DNA of 64,000 nt from an uncultured Clostridia bacterium (GCA_944391815.1 CALXUV010000002.1:27441-91440), one strand, 5' to 3'; counted from the stretch's first letter, positions 25,486 to 35,835 are shown. Numbers and translations: made by a program. The notes: a model not told the origin generated them from the sequence alone.

Positions 25486-28400
25486 ATGGCAAGAAAGAAA
25501 TTATCTATGGACGGTAATAACGCTGCGGCTCACGTAAGCTATGCATTTACAGAAGTCGCCGGCATTTACCCCATCACCCCTTCCAGCCCTATGGCGGACT
25601 ACGTCGATCAGTGGGCGGCACAGGGACTTAAAAACATTTTCGGCACAACGGTAAAGGTAACGGAAATGCAGTCTGAAGCGGGAGCGGCGGGAACCGTTCA
25701 CGGTTCGCTGGCAGCCGGAGCTCTCACAACTACTTATACGGCATCACAGGGACTTCTCCTTATGATCCCGAACATGTACAAAATAGCGGGCGAACTTCTT
25801 CCCTGCGTATTCCACGTATCGGCAAGATGTGTGGCAAGCCATGCTCTGAACATATTCGGAGACCATTCCGACGTTTACGCATGCCGTCAGACCGGATTTG
25901 CAATGCTCGCTGAAACAAACCCGCAGGAGGTAATGGACCTCGGAGCGGTTGCACACCTTTCCACCATAAAAGGACGTGTTCCTTTCCTTAACTTCTTCGA
26001 CGGATTCCGTACCTCGCACGAGATCCAGAAGATAGAAGTCTGGGATTTTGAGGACCTTAAAGAAATGACGGATATGGACGCCGTAGCTGCTTTCCGTAAG
26101 CATTCACTCAGCCCTGAGCATCCTGCACTCCGCGGATCGGCTGAAAACGGCGATATATTCTTCCAGCACAGAGAAGCCTGCAACAAGTACTACAACGCAC
26201 TGCCGGCAATTGTTGAAGAGTATATGGACAAGGTCAACGCCAAAATAGGCACAAACTACAAGCTGTTCAACTACTACGGTGCACCGGACGCCGACAGAAT
26301 CATAGTTGCCATGGGTTCTGTATGTGACGTTGCTGAAGAAGTAATCGATTACCTCTGCGCCGCCGGAGAAAAGGTCGGACTTGTAAAAGTACGTCTTTAC
26401 AGACCTTTCGTTGCTGAAAAACTGGCTGAAGCCATTCCTGCGACGGTAAAGAAGATAGCCGTTCTTGACAGAACAAAAGAGCCCGGAGCTCTCGGAGAGC
26501 CTCTGTACCTCGACGTTGTCACTGCGCTTGCTTCTCTCGGAATAACCGACAAGAAGATAGTCGGCGGAAGATACGGACTCGGTTCAAAGGATACAACGCC
26601 TGCGGCGATTTTCGCAGTTTACGAGAATCTTTCAGCTGCAACCCCGAAGAACGGATTCACCATCGGTATAGTCGATGACGTAACCAATACTTCGCTTGAA
26701 GAAAAACCGGCACCCGATACCTCGGCAAAGGGAACCATTTCCTGCAAATTCTGGGGACTCGGCGGAGACGGAACGGTCGGAGCCAACAAGAACTCGATAA
26801 AGATAATCGGCGACCACACCGACAAATACATTCAGGCATACTTCCAGTATGACTCCAAGAAGACAGGCGGTATCACGATTTCGCACCTGCGTTTCGGAGA
26901 TCAGCCGATAAAGAGCCCCTACTATATCACAAAGGCGGACTTCGTTGCCTGCCATAACCAGGCTTATCTGCACAAATACGATATGGTAAACGATGTAAAA
27001 CCGGGCGGAACATTCCTTCTTGACTGTATGTGGAATACCGTTGAAGAGCTCAGTGCTCACCTGCCGGGCAAGGTAAAGAATTACATTGCAAACAACGGAG
27101 TAAACTTCTACGTAATCAACGCAACAAGCCTCGCAATGAACAAAATAGGCAACGCAAAAGTTAAGAACACAATACTTCAGTCTGCGTTCTTTGCGCTTGC
27201 CAACATCCTTCCCAAGGACGAAGCCATCGAATACATGAAGAAGATGGCATACAAGTCATACATCAAAAAAGGACAGACAATAGTCGACCTTAACTATGCC
27301 GCAATCGATGCGGGAGCTGACGCCTTTATGAAGGTTGAAGTTCCGGAAGACTGGAAGACCTGCTCCACCGAGGAAGAAAAGGTTGTCGCAACCGGAGCAC
27401 GTGCTGATCTTGTAGACTTTGTAAACAAGGTAGTTGAGCCGGTATCGGCCATGAACGGAGACAAGCTTCCTGTTTCGGCATTCGAAAAATATGTTGACGG
27501 ACAGTTCCCGCAGGGCTCTGCTGCTTACGAAAAACGCGGAGTTGCGGTTATGGTTCCCGAATGGCATGAAGACAAATGTATTCAGTGTAACACCTGTGCG
27601 TTTGTATGTCCTCATGCAACAATCCGTCCGTACGCAATGACTGCGGAAGAGGCGGCAAATGCACCGGCAGAGACAAAATTCGCTCCGAAGCCGGTTGTTA
27701 AAACCGATTACAAGTTCACAATGGCGGTTTCTCCGCTTGACTGTATGGGATGTACGCTCTGCGTCAAGGCTTGTCCGGTAAACGCAAAGGCTGACAAGAA
27801 GTACGCTGAAGAAATGAAAGCGGCAACCGAAGCCAAGGATAAGGCAAAGATGAAAGAAATTGCCAAAGCCGCAGCTGCGGAATACGCACTTTCCATGGCA
27901 CCCCAGGATACCCAGTCCGCACAGCAGAAAGTATTCGACTATGCGGTTGCAAACGTATCCGAAAAGAAAGAGCTTATCAACACAACCGTAAAGGGCAGCC
28001 AGTTCAAACAGCCGCTGCTTGAGTTCTCGGGCTCCTGCGCAGGATGTGCCGAAACCTCTTACGCAAGACTTATAACCCAGCTGTTCGGAGAGAGAATGTA
28101 CATCTCCAACGCAACCGGATGTTCTTCAATCTGGGGCGGTTCCGCTCCGGCAACTCCGTACACGGTCAACCGTGAAAGCGGAAAAGGTCCGGCATGGGCA
28201 AACTCGCTGTTCGAAGACAACGCTGAGCACGGACTCGGAATATACCTCGGACAGAAAGCCATCCGTGAGAGACTCAAAGGCTACATCGAAGAGCTTGCAG
28301 CCGGCGAGAAGACACCGGATGACGTAAAAGCGGCAGCAAACGAATACCTCGCAACATACAGCGACGGCAAGACCAACGGAGCGGCAACAAAAGCACTTAT

Positions 28401-29115
28401 CGAAAAAATCGAGGGCGCTGACTGCGAGCTCTGCAAGAAGATAGTTGCCGAAAAAGATTACCTCAGCAAGAAGTCTGTATGGATATTCGGCGGAGACGGA
28501 TGGGCATACGACATCGGATTCGGCGGACTTGACCACGTACTTGCAAGCGGCGAGGATGTAAACGTAATGGTATTCGATACCGAAGTTTACTCCAACACCG
28601 GCGGACAGGCATCCAAAGCGTCCAATATCGGACAGGTTGCGCAGTTCGCTGCGGCAGGAAAGGCTATCGGCAAGAAGAACCTTGCTGAAATAGCAATGTC
28701 TTACGGATATGTATATGTCGCTCAAGTTTCCATGGGAGCAGATATGAACCAGCTTCTCAAAGCTCTTACCGAAGCCGAAGCATATCCGGGACCGTCCCTC
28801 ATCATAGGATACGCACCCTGCGAAATGCACGGCGTAAAGGGCGGAATGCAGAACTGCCAGGTAGAGATGAAGAGAGCGGTTGAGGCCGGATACTGGAATA
28901 TGTTCCGTTACAACCCGCAGCTTGAAAACAACAAACTCACAATAGACTCCAAAGCTGCAACAGCCGATTACAAGTCGTTCATAACCAGCGAAACCAGATA
29001 CGCAAGACTTGTCCAGACCTTCCCGGAAAGAGCTGAAAAGCTGTTCGAAAAAGCCGAGGAAACCGCAAAGGCGAGATATGAAAGACTTGTCAAGATGGGC
29101 AAGCTTTACGAGTAA
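25486..29115 (+). CDS. nifJ: Pyruvate:ferredoxin (flavodoxin) oxidoreductase, single-chain
   Basis: Oxidatively decarboxylates pyruvate with CoA to acetyl-CoA, CO2 and reduced ferredoxin; the central step of clostridial fermentation. The 1209 residues follow the homodimeric PFOR order: domain I (YPITPSSPMADYVDQWA), domain III, the ferredoxin domain with two 4Fe-4S motifs CIQCNTCAFVCP and CMGCTLCVKACP (about 700-770), and the ThDP domain with CAGCAETSYARL, GCSSIWGGSAPATPYT and GGDGWAYDIGFGGLDH, plus the VFDTEVYSNTGGQ loop. The proximal-cluster cysteines are present. AAGGAGG precedes the ATG at 25486. It stands alone, with its own promoter. Confidence 0.98.
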   Translation: MARKKLSMDGNNAAAHVSYAFTEVAGIYPITPSSPMADYVDQWAAQGLKNIFGTTVKVTEMQSEAGAAGTVHGSLAAGALTTTYTASQGLLLMIPNMYKIAGELLPCVFHVSARCVASHALNIFGDHSDVYACRQTGFAMLAETNPQEVMDLGAVAHLSTIKGRVPFLNFFDGFRTSHEIQKIEVWDFEDLKEMTDMDAVAAFRKHSLSPEHPALRGSAENGDIFFQHREACNKYYNALPAIVEEYMDKVNAKIGTNYKLFNYYGAPDADRIIVAMGSVCDVAEEVIDYLCAAGEKVGLVKVRLYRPFVAEKLAEAIPATVKKIAVLDRTKEPGALGEPLYLDVVTALASLGITDKKIVGGRYGLGSKDTTPAAIFAVYENLSAATPKNGFTIGIVDDVTNTSLEEKPAPDTSAKGTISCKFWGLGGDGTVGANKNSIKIIGDHTDKYIQAYFQYDSKKTGGITISHLRFGDQPIKSPYYITKADFVACHNQAYLHKYDMVNDVKPGGTFLLDCMWNTVEELSAHLPGKVKNYIANNGVNFYVINATSLAMNKIGNAKVKNTILQSAFFALANILPKDEAIEYMKKMAYKSYIKKGQTIVDLNYAAIDAGADAFMKVEVPEDWKTCSTEEEKVVATGARADLVDFVNKVVEPVSAMNGDKLPVSAFEKYVDGQFPQGSAAYEKRGVAVMVPEWHEDKCIQCNTCAFVCPHATIRPYAMTAEEAANAPAETKFAPKPVVKTDYKFTMAVSPLDCMGCTLCVKACPVNAKADKKYAEEMKAATEAKDKAKMKEIAKAAAAEYALSMAPQDTQSAQQKVFDYAVANVSEKKELINTTVKGSQFKQPLLEFSGSCAGCAETSYARLITQLFGERMYISNATGCSSIWGGSAPATPYTVNRESGKGPAWANSLFEDNAEHGLGIYLGQKAIRERLKGYIEELAAGEKTPDDVKAAANEYLATYSDGKTNGAATKALIEKIEGADCELCKKIVAEKDYLSKKSVWIFGGDGWAYDIGFGGLDHVLASGEDVNVMVFDTEVYSNTGGQASKASNIGQVAQFAAAGKAIGKKNLAEIAMSYGYVYVAQVSMGADMNQLLKALTEAEAYPGPSLIIGYAPCEMHGVKGGMQNCQVEMKRAVEAGYWNMFRYNPQLENNKLTIDSKAATADYKSFITSETRYARLVQTFPERAEKLFEKAEETAKARYERLVKMGKLYE

Positions 29116-29532
29116 GACATCACGGTACGGAGCTGCAGAAACTGCAGTAAGACACACAACTTATAAATTCAGACCCCGGGCTTTGCGTCGGATATAGAAT
29201 TTCCGATCTCGGAGTTAACGAACTGCGAGAAATATGCTCCGATTCAGAGCTCGGCGGTTTACAGTTAATCAAAAAGACTTTTGATTCTGATTGCCGGAGC
29301 CATTCCGGTAAAATGCGGAAAGTTCAGTCACGGCAAAAAACAAAAAAACTGAAGCCGTCTGCAATTGACCTTGGAAAATGCGTGCATTGCCACCTTTAAT
29401 TGCGGAACTACAAAGGCTTTCGGAAGAGTAAAACCGCTTGACTTGTACTGCCTGCGCAAAAACAGATCTTAATGACTTAATTCATAGCGGCAACCCCGTT
29501 TTATGAACAATAACATTAGACTTAATATTCTC
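29116..29532 (+). other. Intergenic region downstream of PFOR
   Basis: A 417-base stretch (586 bases to the next gene) with moderate GC and several small imperfect hairpins (e.g. GAGCTGCAG...CTGCAG near 29129). No ORF has a ribosome site. It may be a decayed gene or a long 3' UTR; I cannot identify it. Confidence 0.35.
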
Positions 29533-29567
29533 TTTTGCCGGCGCAAATGCGCCGGCAAAAGTTTTTT
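29533..29567 (+). terminator. Strong intrinsic terminator
   Basis: TTTTGCCGGCGCA (29533-29545) and TGCGCCGGCAAAA (29548-29560) are perfectly complementary, followed by six T. It could work on both strands. It lies 418 bases after PFOR and just before the ABC cluster promoter. Confidence 0.85.
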
Positions 29568-29651
29568 GTTTATATCGGAGAATAAAAAAGCAAAAGCAAA
29601 GCGATTATACAGCAAAAGTAATGAATTATTAAAGACTTATTTAATTTTATA

Positions 29652-29660
29652 TGGTATAAT
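29652..29660 (+). promoter_or_regulatory. Extended -10 promoter of the ABC cluster
   Basis: TGG-TATAAT (29652-29660), no clear -35 box; 42 bases before the start codon at 29702. Confidence 0.65.
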
Positions 29661-29701
29661 AATCACGATATATTATAATTACTCAGAAGGAACGGCAGAA
29701 T

Positions 29702-30661
29702 ATGTTAAAAGTCGAAAACCTTGTAAAAAAATACGGAGACAAATATGCCGTAAATGACATTTCGTTTACCGTAAAAGACCGTGAGGTCGTGGGATTTCTT
29801 GGACCGAACGGAGCCGGTAAAACAACGGTTATGAATATAATAACCGGATACCTTTCGTATACTTCGGGAGCCTGTACGGTGGACGTCTACGAAATACTGG
29901 AAAATCCGACCGAAGCAAAAAAACTTATCGGTTACCTGCCGGACGAGCCGCCGCTTTATCCCGAAATGACGGTAAACGAATATCTTAATTTCGTTTACGA
30001 GCTCAAAGGCTGTACGCTGAACCGTGACAAGCACATAATGGAAGTCTGCGAAGTCACCAAAATAGTGGATATGCGCCAAAGACTGATAGGAAACCTCTCC
30101 AAAGGATATAAGCAGAGAGTCGGAATAGCGCAGGCACTTATAGGAAATCCGAAAATAATAATTCTTGACGAACCGACTGTCGGTCTTGACCCGAAACAGA
30201 TAATAGAGATAAGAAACCTCGTCCGCAGTCTCGGAAGGGATCATACAGTCATACTCAGTACCCATGTTCTGTCGGAAGTGCAGGCGGTATGCGACCGGAT
30301 AATAATAATGAACAAGGGAAGAATAGTCGCAGACGAGCGGACCGACAGACTCACGGAGCTGATGAGCGGAACCAGACGTCTGTCGGTAAGAATCAAAGGC
30401 AACAAAAAAGAAATTCAGGAAATGCTGACCGGCATAGAAAACGTGACCTACGTGGAAGCATCGAGGGACGTAACTCAGCCGGACGGAATAAACTTCAGGA
30501 TCGAAAGCAAAGACGGAGCCGACGTAAGGGAAGCGATATTCTTCGCCTGCGCCGAGAGAAAACTGCCGATAACGGCAATGGAAACGGTAACGTCGACGCT
30601 TGAGGACGTATTTATGAACGTAACAAGAGAAAACGCAAAGAAGAAGGTGAAAACAAAATGA
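29702..30661 (+). CDS. ABC transporter ATP-binding protein (GldA/CcmA-like)
   Basis: A 319-residue ATPase of the DRA/ABC-2 type exporters. Walker A GPNGAGKTT is at 34-42, the signature LSKGYKQR near 140, Walker B IIILDEPTVGLDPKQ near 160, and the switch histidine in STHVLSEVQAV. A C-terminal extension of about 100 residues (KGNKKEIQEMLTGIENVTYVE) is typical of this group. The next gene starts inside its last codon (ATGA overlap at 30658), so it is coupled to the permease. Together with the two following genes it makes the four-gene Gld-type module common in Clostridia and Bacteroidetes. Confidence 0.93.
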   Translation: MLKVENLVKKYGDKYAVNDISFTVKDREVVGFLGPNGAGKTTVMNIITGYLSYTSGACTVDVYEILENPTEAKKLIGYLPDEPPLYPEMTVNEYLNFVYELKGCTLNRDKHIMEVCEVTKIVDMRQRLIGNLSKGYKQRVGIAQALIGNPKIIILDEPTVGLDPKQIIEIRNLVRSLGRDHTVILSTHVLSEVQAVCDRIIIMNKGRIVADERTDRLTELMSGTRRLSVRIKGNKKEIQEMLTGIENVTYVEASRDVTQPDGINFRIESKDGADVREAIFFACAERKLPITAMETVTSTLEDVFMNVTRENAKKKVKTK

Positions 30662-31383
30662 CGGCGATATACAAACGTGAGCTGCGGTCGTTTTTCGTAA
30701 CGCCGATAGGGTATGTATTTATAGCTATGTTTCTGGCGGTGTCAAGTTTCGCCTTCTGTATGTGTACTCTGCTTGCCGGAATGGAGGCAAGCGTGTCCTC
30801 ATATTTCACCTTCGAACTGGTGATAATGGCGCTTATGACTCCCATGCTGACAATGAAGTCAATGGCAGAGGAAAGAAAACAGAAAACCGAACAGCTGCTG
30901 CTTACCGCCCCGATAACGCTTCCGGGATTTGTAGTGGCGAAGTTTCTGGCGTCCTACACAATGTTTGCGGTAACTTTTCTTGTGACATGCATAAACTTTC
31001 CGATAATGTTCGCTTACCTCAGTGACATGAACCTTTACCGGTACAATGCCGTAACGGCACTCGGAGGCTGCATAGCGCTGCTTCTGATCGGAGCAGTGTT
31101 CATATCGGTGGGACTGCTTATTTCGTCGCTTACCGAAAACCAGATGGTTGCGGCAATAGGGACGCTGACGGCGCTTGCGGCGCTTCTTGCTGCGGCGATA
31201 GCCAATCAGTATATAGGATTTGCGCCGCTCCGCGCATTCCTTTCATGGCTTAGCGTTTATTCCAGATTTTCAAATTTCGCCAAAGGTTATTTTGACATTG
31301 CGGCACTCATTTACTATGCGTCCTTTGCGGCTGTATGTATATTCATAACTGTAAGAATATACGAAAAACGCCGTTGGTCCTGA
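30658..31383 (+). CDS. ABC-2 type permease (GldF-like)
   Basis: A 241-residue integral membrane protein with six predicted segments. The N-terminal AIYKRELRSFFVTPIGYVFIAMFL and the ELVIMALMTPMLTMKSMAEERKQKTEQLLLTAPI stretch are standard in ABC-2 permeases of the GldF/NosY group. It overlaps the ATPase gene by four bases. The substrate is unknown. In gliding Bacteroidetes GldAFG supports motility, but in Firmicutes the module is not linked to gliding and probably exports or organises envelope components. Confidence 0.9.
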   Translation: MTAIYKRELRSFFVTPIGYVFIAMFLAVSSFAFCMCTLLAGMEASVSSYFTFELVIMALMTPMLTMKSMAEERKQKTEQLLLTAPITLPGFVVAKFLASYTMFAVTFLVTCINFPIMFAYLSDMNLYRYNAVTALGGCIALLLIGAVFISVGLLISSLTENQMVAAIGTLTALAALLAAAIANQYIGFAPLRAFLSWLSVYSRFSNFAKGYFDIAALIYYASFAAVCIFITVRIYEKRRWS

Positions 31384-31400
31384 AACGGGGGTAATGAAAA

Positions 31401-32882
31401 ATGGAACAGAACAAGAAGAAATCCCTGTTTTCGGACAGAAAATTCAAATACGGATCGCTGGCACTCGGTCTTACCGTTATTTTCGTTGCGCTGGTGATAG
31501 TTTTCAATGCGGTGGTTTACGCCCTTACCTATTCATACGGATGGTATCTTGATCTCACCGGACAGCAGTATTACGGAATAACAGATGCCTCGGAAGAGCT
31601 TCTTGACAACGTGCTGACCGAGGACGTACAGATCAAGGTTATATTCTGTCAGGATAAGGACAGAGTGCTTGAGGACAGCGCAGGCTACTATGTGTACAAG
31701 TGTGCGGAAAGCTACAAAAAAGCGTATCCGAACAATATCAAGGTGGAATTTCTTGATATAAACGAGCATCCCGAAATAGCGCAGGAGTATATAACTCAGC
31801 TTGGAAAATCGATTTATACCTACAATGTCCTTATCGAAACAAACCAGTCGTCAAACGTAAGGGTAGTTGAGTATAACGACTTCTTCACATTCGACAGCGA
31901 AACCCAGAGCGTGTACGCTTTCAACGGCGAAAGAAGATTCACCTCTTACATCATATCGCTCTGCTCGGAATACCCGATATGCTACTTTACCGAGGGACAG
32001 GGAGAGACAATTACCGACGGACAGGGCAACCCCTGTGCACTTTACGATATGATGACCGACGCAGGCTTTGACGTCCGGAAAATTGACCTGTCTTCGCCGG
32101 ACGCAACACTGGATGACGCCAAAGTGGTTATAATAAACAACCCGGTTTACGACTTTGATATAAATGAGCTTCAGAAACTCGGCAGATTTATGTCGGACAA
32201 GGGCGGTAATATGATGGTGTTCATATCGCCTGACAACACAAAGGGACTGACTCAGCTGAGAAACTGGCTCCTTGAATGGGGCATAGAGCTTCAGGAGGGA
32301 GTTGTAAAGGATACATCTCATTCGCTCACTCCCGACGGACTGAGCGTAGTTGGAGACTATCCGACGGAAGGCTTTGCGGCTTCACTTCACTCACATTTGA
32401 GAAAACTTGATTCGCAGCCGAAAACGGTGGTAAAAAATGCGCTTTCCATAACGTGTCCCTGGGATAACTGGGCAAACGGTGACAGGTCGGTAGGAAGCGT
32501 TCTGTACAGTTACGGTACGGCAAGCCTCGGAGACCTGAAAAACAAACAGATGTGTATAGCGGCACTTGTCCGGAGTACAAAATTCGATACCCCGACAGAG
32601 TCTCAGCTCGATTCGTATATGTTCGTTTCGTCTGCCGGTTATGTCGATGAGGAATACCTCAATTCAAACGCATACGGAAATAAGGACATACTTTATATGC
32701 TGGCAGTTCAGATGGGTAAAGAGCTGGTCCCGCTCGGAATAGAGTTCAAAGTGTTCGCAAGCGAAGAGCTCAGTATTACTACAGCGGCGGCTTATACCTG
32801 GACAATAGTTCTTACCGCAGTGTTGCCGATAACGGTTCTGACGGTCGGCGGAATAATCTGCTATCGCAGAAAGAGAAGATAA
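31401..32882 (+). CDS. GldG-like ABC transporter auxiliary protein
   Basis: A 493-residue protein with one membrane segment at each end (about 17-42 and 463-485) enclosing a large extracytoplasmic domain. This matches the GldG/ABC_transp_aux family: LDLTGQQYYGITDASEELL near 50, VKVIFC-type strand (VQIKVIFCQDKD), then VCYFTEGQGE- and FISPDNTKGL-type segments. GGGGG lies about 10 bases before the ATG at 31401, 17 bases after the permease gene. It presumably forms a complex with the permease and the DUF4340 protein. Confidence 0.85.
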   Translation: MEQNKKKSLFSDRKFKYGSLALGLTVIFVALVIVFNAVVYALTYSYGWYLDLTGQQYYGITDASEELLDNVLTEDVQIKVIFCQDKDRVLEDSAGYYVYKCAESYKKAYPNNIKVEFLDINEHPEIAQEYITQLGKSIYTYNVLIETNQSSNVRVVEYNDFFTFDSETQSVYAFNGERRFTSYIISLCSEYPICYFTEGQGETITDGQGNPCALYDMMTDAGFDVRKIDLSSPDATLDDAKVVIINNPVYDFDINELQKLGRFMSDKGGNMMVFISPDNTKGLTQLRNWLLEWGIELQEGVVKDTSHSLTPDGLSVVGDYPTEGFAASLHSHLRKLDSQPKTVVKNALSITCPWDNWANGDRSVGSVLYSYGTASLGDLKNKQMCIAALVRSTKFDTPTESQLDSYMFVSSAGYVDEEYLNSNAYGNKDILYMLAVQMGKELVPLGIEFKVFASEELSITTAAAYTWTIVLTAVLPITVLTVGGIICYRRKRR

Positions 32883-32995
32883 AACAGGAAAATGCCGTAA
32901 AACAGCTGTTAAAAATTTAATGACTGCGGCAGGGACAGCAATTTTGGGTAGTCGGCAAGGTTAATTTAAACAGAAAAAACCGGAAGGAAGCAAAA

Positions 32996-34699
32996 ATGCA
33001 GGAAAAAGAGGAAAAAGATCTCGAAGGGCAGGATTACCGGCCTGACACCCTGACAATAGAAGAAAAGACGGAAGACGGAGCAGGTGAAAAACCGAAAAAG
33101 AAAAAAGCGGGTATGGTAAAGAAGCAGAAAATAATGCTGATTTCGTTCGCTTGCAGTGCAGTTGTACTGACTCTGCTGTATTTTCTGGTGTTTTTACCGA
33201 TATTCAAAGAGAGAACAGCGGATGAGCCCGAGGTCATAGAAGAACTGATCGATGGGGAAGTGAGAGATGAGGACGGAAAGTCAATACTTATGTTCCCTCA
33301 CATCGAAAAGAAAAACGTTAAGTCGATAAAGGTCGTCAATATTTACGGTGAGTATAACTGCGTGCGTGACGGGGACAGCAGCGAGGTGTTCTATATAAAA
33401 GAGCATCCGCAGTCGCCGCTTGATGCGGAGCTTTTCACTCAGCTGGTTGTTGATGCCGGATATTCAGTTATCACAAGAAGAATAACTACCGACTGTACGG
33501 ATTTTTCAGTCTACGGTCTCAGCGAACAGGATAACCCGGCGTGTATAACAGTCACCGCAACAGACGGAAGCGAGTACACCTATTATATCGGCGATCTGAT
33601 TCCGAGCAATGGAGGATATTACTGCCGTTATAAAGACAGAAATGCAGTTTACGTTATCCCTTCGTCGGTGGATTCCACGCTTTTGTCATCAGCGGAAAGC
33701 CTGATAACTCCGGTGCTGGGATTTACCCTTTCGCAGGATGAAGCAATGAAAATCGATGAACTGATGGTTCAGAAAAACGGCCAGCCTTTCATTTCTCTGA
33801 AATATAAAGGCAGTGTAAGCAACGAAATAGTACAGAGTTCATATGAACTGCTGTATCCGGCGGCATATGTGGTTAATGACGAGAACGTATCTTCGGTAAT
33901 GCTGACCACGCTTGCAACGATAGAGGGATATTCGGTAGTTGCGGCGGGAGACGGAACTCCGGAGGGACTTCTTTACAAGAATGAAAAGCTTATGGCGGAG
34001 TACGGATTTTACGATCCGAGTAACAATCCGTTTGAAGTGTATTACAGAAGTGGTGATAACGAAACACTGATTCTGTTTACCGATTCCGGTTCGGACGCTT
34101 ATTATTTCGCATACTCATATATTTATGATACAATTGTGCTGATTGAAAAGGAAACGGTACCGTTCCTTGAATGGACGCTTCTCGATTATATAAGCAACAA
34201 CATTTTTCAGGAATATATAAAGGACGTTTCTTCCATTGAGATAAGCGGAAAACTTGATTACAAACAGGAAATACATGACGTAAGTGAAAAATTTTTCTAC
34301 GGCTGGGACGATGATGGCATTCTGAAATGCAAAGCGGAGTCCACAGGTTATACAGTAACCGGCAACACGGTATCAAAAAATCCGATACAGGCATTGTATC
34401 AGACTGCGCTGCGCCTGAAAATACAGGGGTACGCAAGCGAAGAAAACTTTGATATGTCAAACGCAACCGAGTACGCAAGGATGAAAATAACTTTTGCGGA
34501 CGGCAAGGATAGGACGTATACATTCTACCGTTTCGGAGGTTACTGCTACTTCCGGATTGACGGAGAAGGAGATTTTTATACAACGCTCACACAGGTCAAT
34601 AAGCTTCTTACCGATGCAGTCAGAGCTGCAAACGGTGCGACAGTCACACCGACCGACGAATATTCGGATCTGCCGGAGATTTATCTTCCGAAACAATAA
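32996..34699 (+). CDS. DUF4340 domain protein of the Gld-type ABC module
   Basis: A 567-residue protein: a charged cytoplasmic N-terminus (1-40, many K and E), one membrane segment (about 45-65, KIMLISFACSAVVLTLLYFLVFLPI), then a large outer domain. DUF4340 features include FSVYGLSEQDNPACITVTATDGSEYTYYIGDLIPSNGGYYCRYKDRNAVYVI, typical of proteins encoded next to GldG. It is likely the surface partner of the ABC module. GGAAGGAAG precedes the ATG. A 113-base gap separates it from the GldG-like gene without a terminator. Confidence 0.85.
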   Translation: MQEKEEKDLEGQDYRPDTLTIEEKTEDGAGEKPKKKKAGMVKKQKIMLISFACSAVVLTLLYFLVFLPIFKERTADEPEVIEELIDGEVRDEDGKSILMFPHIEKKNVKSIKVVNIYGEYNCVRDGDSSEVFYIKEHPQSPLDAELFTQLVVDAGYSVITRRITTDCTDFSVYGLSEQDNPACITVTATDGSEYTYYIGDLIPSNGGYYCRYKDRNAVYVIPSSVDSTLLSSAESLITPVLGFTLSQDEAMKIDELMVQKNGQPFISLKYKGSVSNEIVQSSYELLYPAAYVVNDENVSSVMLTTLATIEGYSVVAAGDGTPEGLLYKNEKLMAEYGFYDPSNNPFEVYYRSGDNETLILFTDSGSDAYYFAYSYIYDTIVLIEKETVPFLEWTLLDYISNNIFQEYIKDVSSIEISGKLDYKQEIHDVSEKFFYGWDDDGILKCKAESTGYTVTGNTVSKNPIQALYQTALRLKIQGYASEENFDMSNATEYARMKITFADGKDRTYTFYRFGGYCYFRIDGEGDFYTTLTQVNKLLTDAVRAANGATVTPTDEYSDLPEIYLPKQ

Positions 34700-34830
34700 G
34701 GCATATAGAATAATTTTTTCAGTTTGAACTTCTATGTAAGTTTATTCTTTAAGCGGATTTTACCTGAAAATCCGGAAGTCAGTCTGATTTTGAAAATCTG
34801 TTTCAGCCGTAATTTCGGCGAGAGGTTGAT

Positions 34831-35835
34831 ATGATAAAAATTAAAAAGATAACATCGGTTTTTCTGCTTATCCTTGCCACGGCGATAGTTTTGTGCGGAT
34901 GCAGTGCAAAAGGAGGCTTTTCCGTAAATAAGAAAACCGTTTGTACGGTAGGCGGCAGTTATAAAGTGACAATGGATGAGTACAAATACTTTTTCTACAC
35001 TCACATGCAGGATCTTTCGATATCCGGAGATGATGACTTTTCTTCCGGAGAAGGGTTTGAAAAGGTAAAAGGATATACTGAGTCGTCGCTGAAACGTAAA
35101 ACGGTTATAATGACTTTGGTTGATAAATACGGCATAGAGCTTACAGACGAAGACAGGGTCAAAATCAACGATTATGTCGAGTCACAGATCGAGGAGCAGG
35201 GAGGCGAGGACGCTTACCGTGACTGGCTTCTTGACAACCGGCTTACCGGAGATATATTCAGAAGTCAGGTGGAGCTTACCTTCTTTTATGACGTTTACCT
35301 TCGCGATCTTCTCTCTACCGGAATTGATAACATTGTAGTAATGACTCCGGATGCGATTTATGAGGATGTCAAAAACAATTTTTACAGATACTCGCAGATA
35401 TTTTTAAGACTTGATCCCGGCGAAAATTCCCTTGACCTTGAAGCGGATATAAAAGAGGCTTATGAAAAGCTTGAGTCCGGAGTAAGCTTTGAAAAGGTTG
35501 CGGAAGAATATTCCGAATGGAATATAAGTGCCGAAAAAGGTACCTATGCGGCAAAGGGTGAGAAGGATATGCTTCTTGAAGAAACGGTTTTGTCGCTTGA
35601 AAGCGGAAAGTACAGTGAGGTAGTTGCAAGTACCGAAGGATATCATATTTTCCTGCGAATGGACATAGACGACGGTTATGTAAGAGAAAATCTCGAGCTG
35701 TTTGAAGATCAGTCGTTTGCCCGCAGATATCTTGAATATATTTCAGCTGAAAGTGAAAAGCTTGCCGTTGAATATACCGATTACTATAACAGCAAAGTTG
35801 ATTATTATGCGCTCACCTGCCGTGAGGAGCTTTGA
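34831..35835 (+). CDS. PpiC/parvulin-type peptidylprolyl isomerase lipoprotein
   Basis: A 334-residue lipoprotein: signal peptide MIKIKKITSVFLLILATAIVL with lipobox LCGC (Cys at 24). A SurA_N-like helical segment follows (to about 180), then a parvulin domain at about 185-285: YRYSQIFLRL..., SGVSFEKVAEEYSEWNISAEKGTYAAKGE and LESGKYSEVVASTEGYHIFLRM. It probably helps fold secreted proteins outside the membrane. GAGAGG precedes the ATG. It follows the ABC module on the same strand; the terminator at 35997 ends both. Confidence 0.85.
   Translation: MIKIKKITSVFLLILATAIVLCGCSAKGGFSVNKKTVCTVGGSYKVTMDEYKYFFYTHMQDLSISGDDDFSSGEGFEKVKGYTESSLKRKTVIMTLVDKYGIELTDEDRVKINDYVESQIEEQGGEDAYRDWLLDNRLTGDIFRSQVELTFFYDVYLRDLLSTGIDNIVVMTPDAIYEDVKNNFYRYSQIFLRLDPGENSLDLEADIKEAYEKLESGVSFEKVAEEYSEWNISAEKGTYAAKGEKDMLLEETVLSLESGKYSEVVASTEGYHIFLRMDIDDGYVRENLELFEDQSFARRYLEYISAESEKLAVEYTDYYNSKVDYYALTCREEL

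Noticed and set aside
28126-29157. 343-codon minus-strand open frame over PFOR
   Set aside because: Antisense shadow of the ThDP domain of PFOR.
29503-29757. 84-codon plus-strand frame upstream of the ABC gene
   Set aside because: It runs through the terminator hairpin and promoter and into the ABC gene in another frame.
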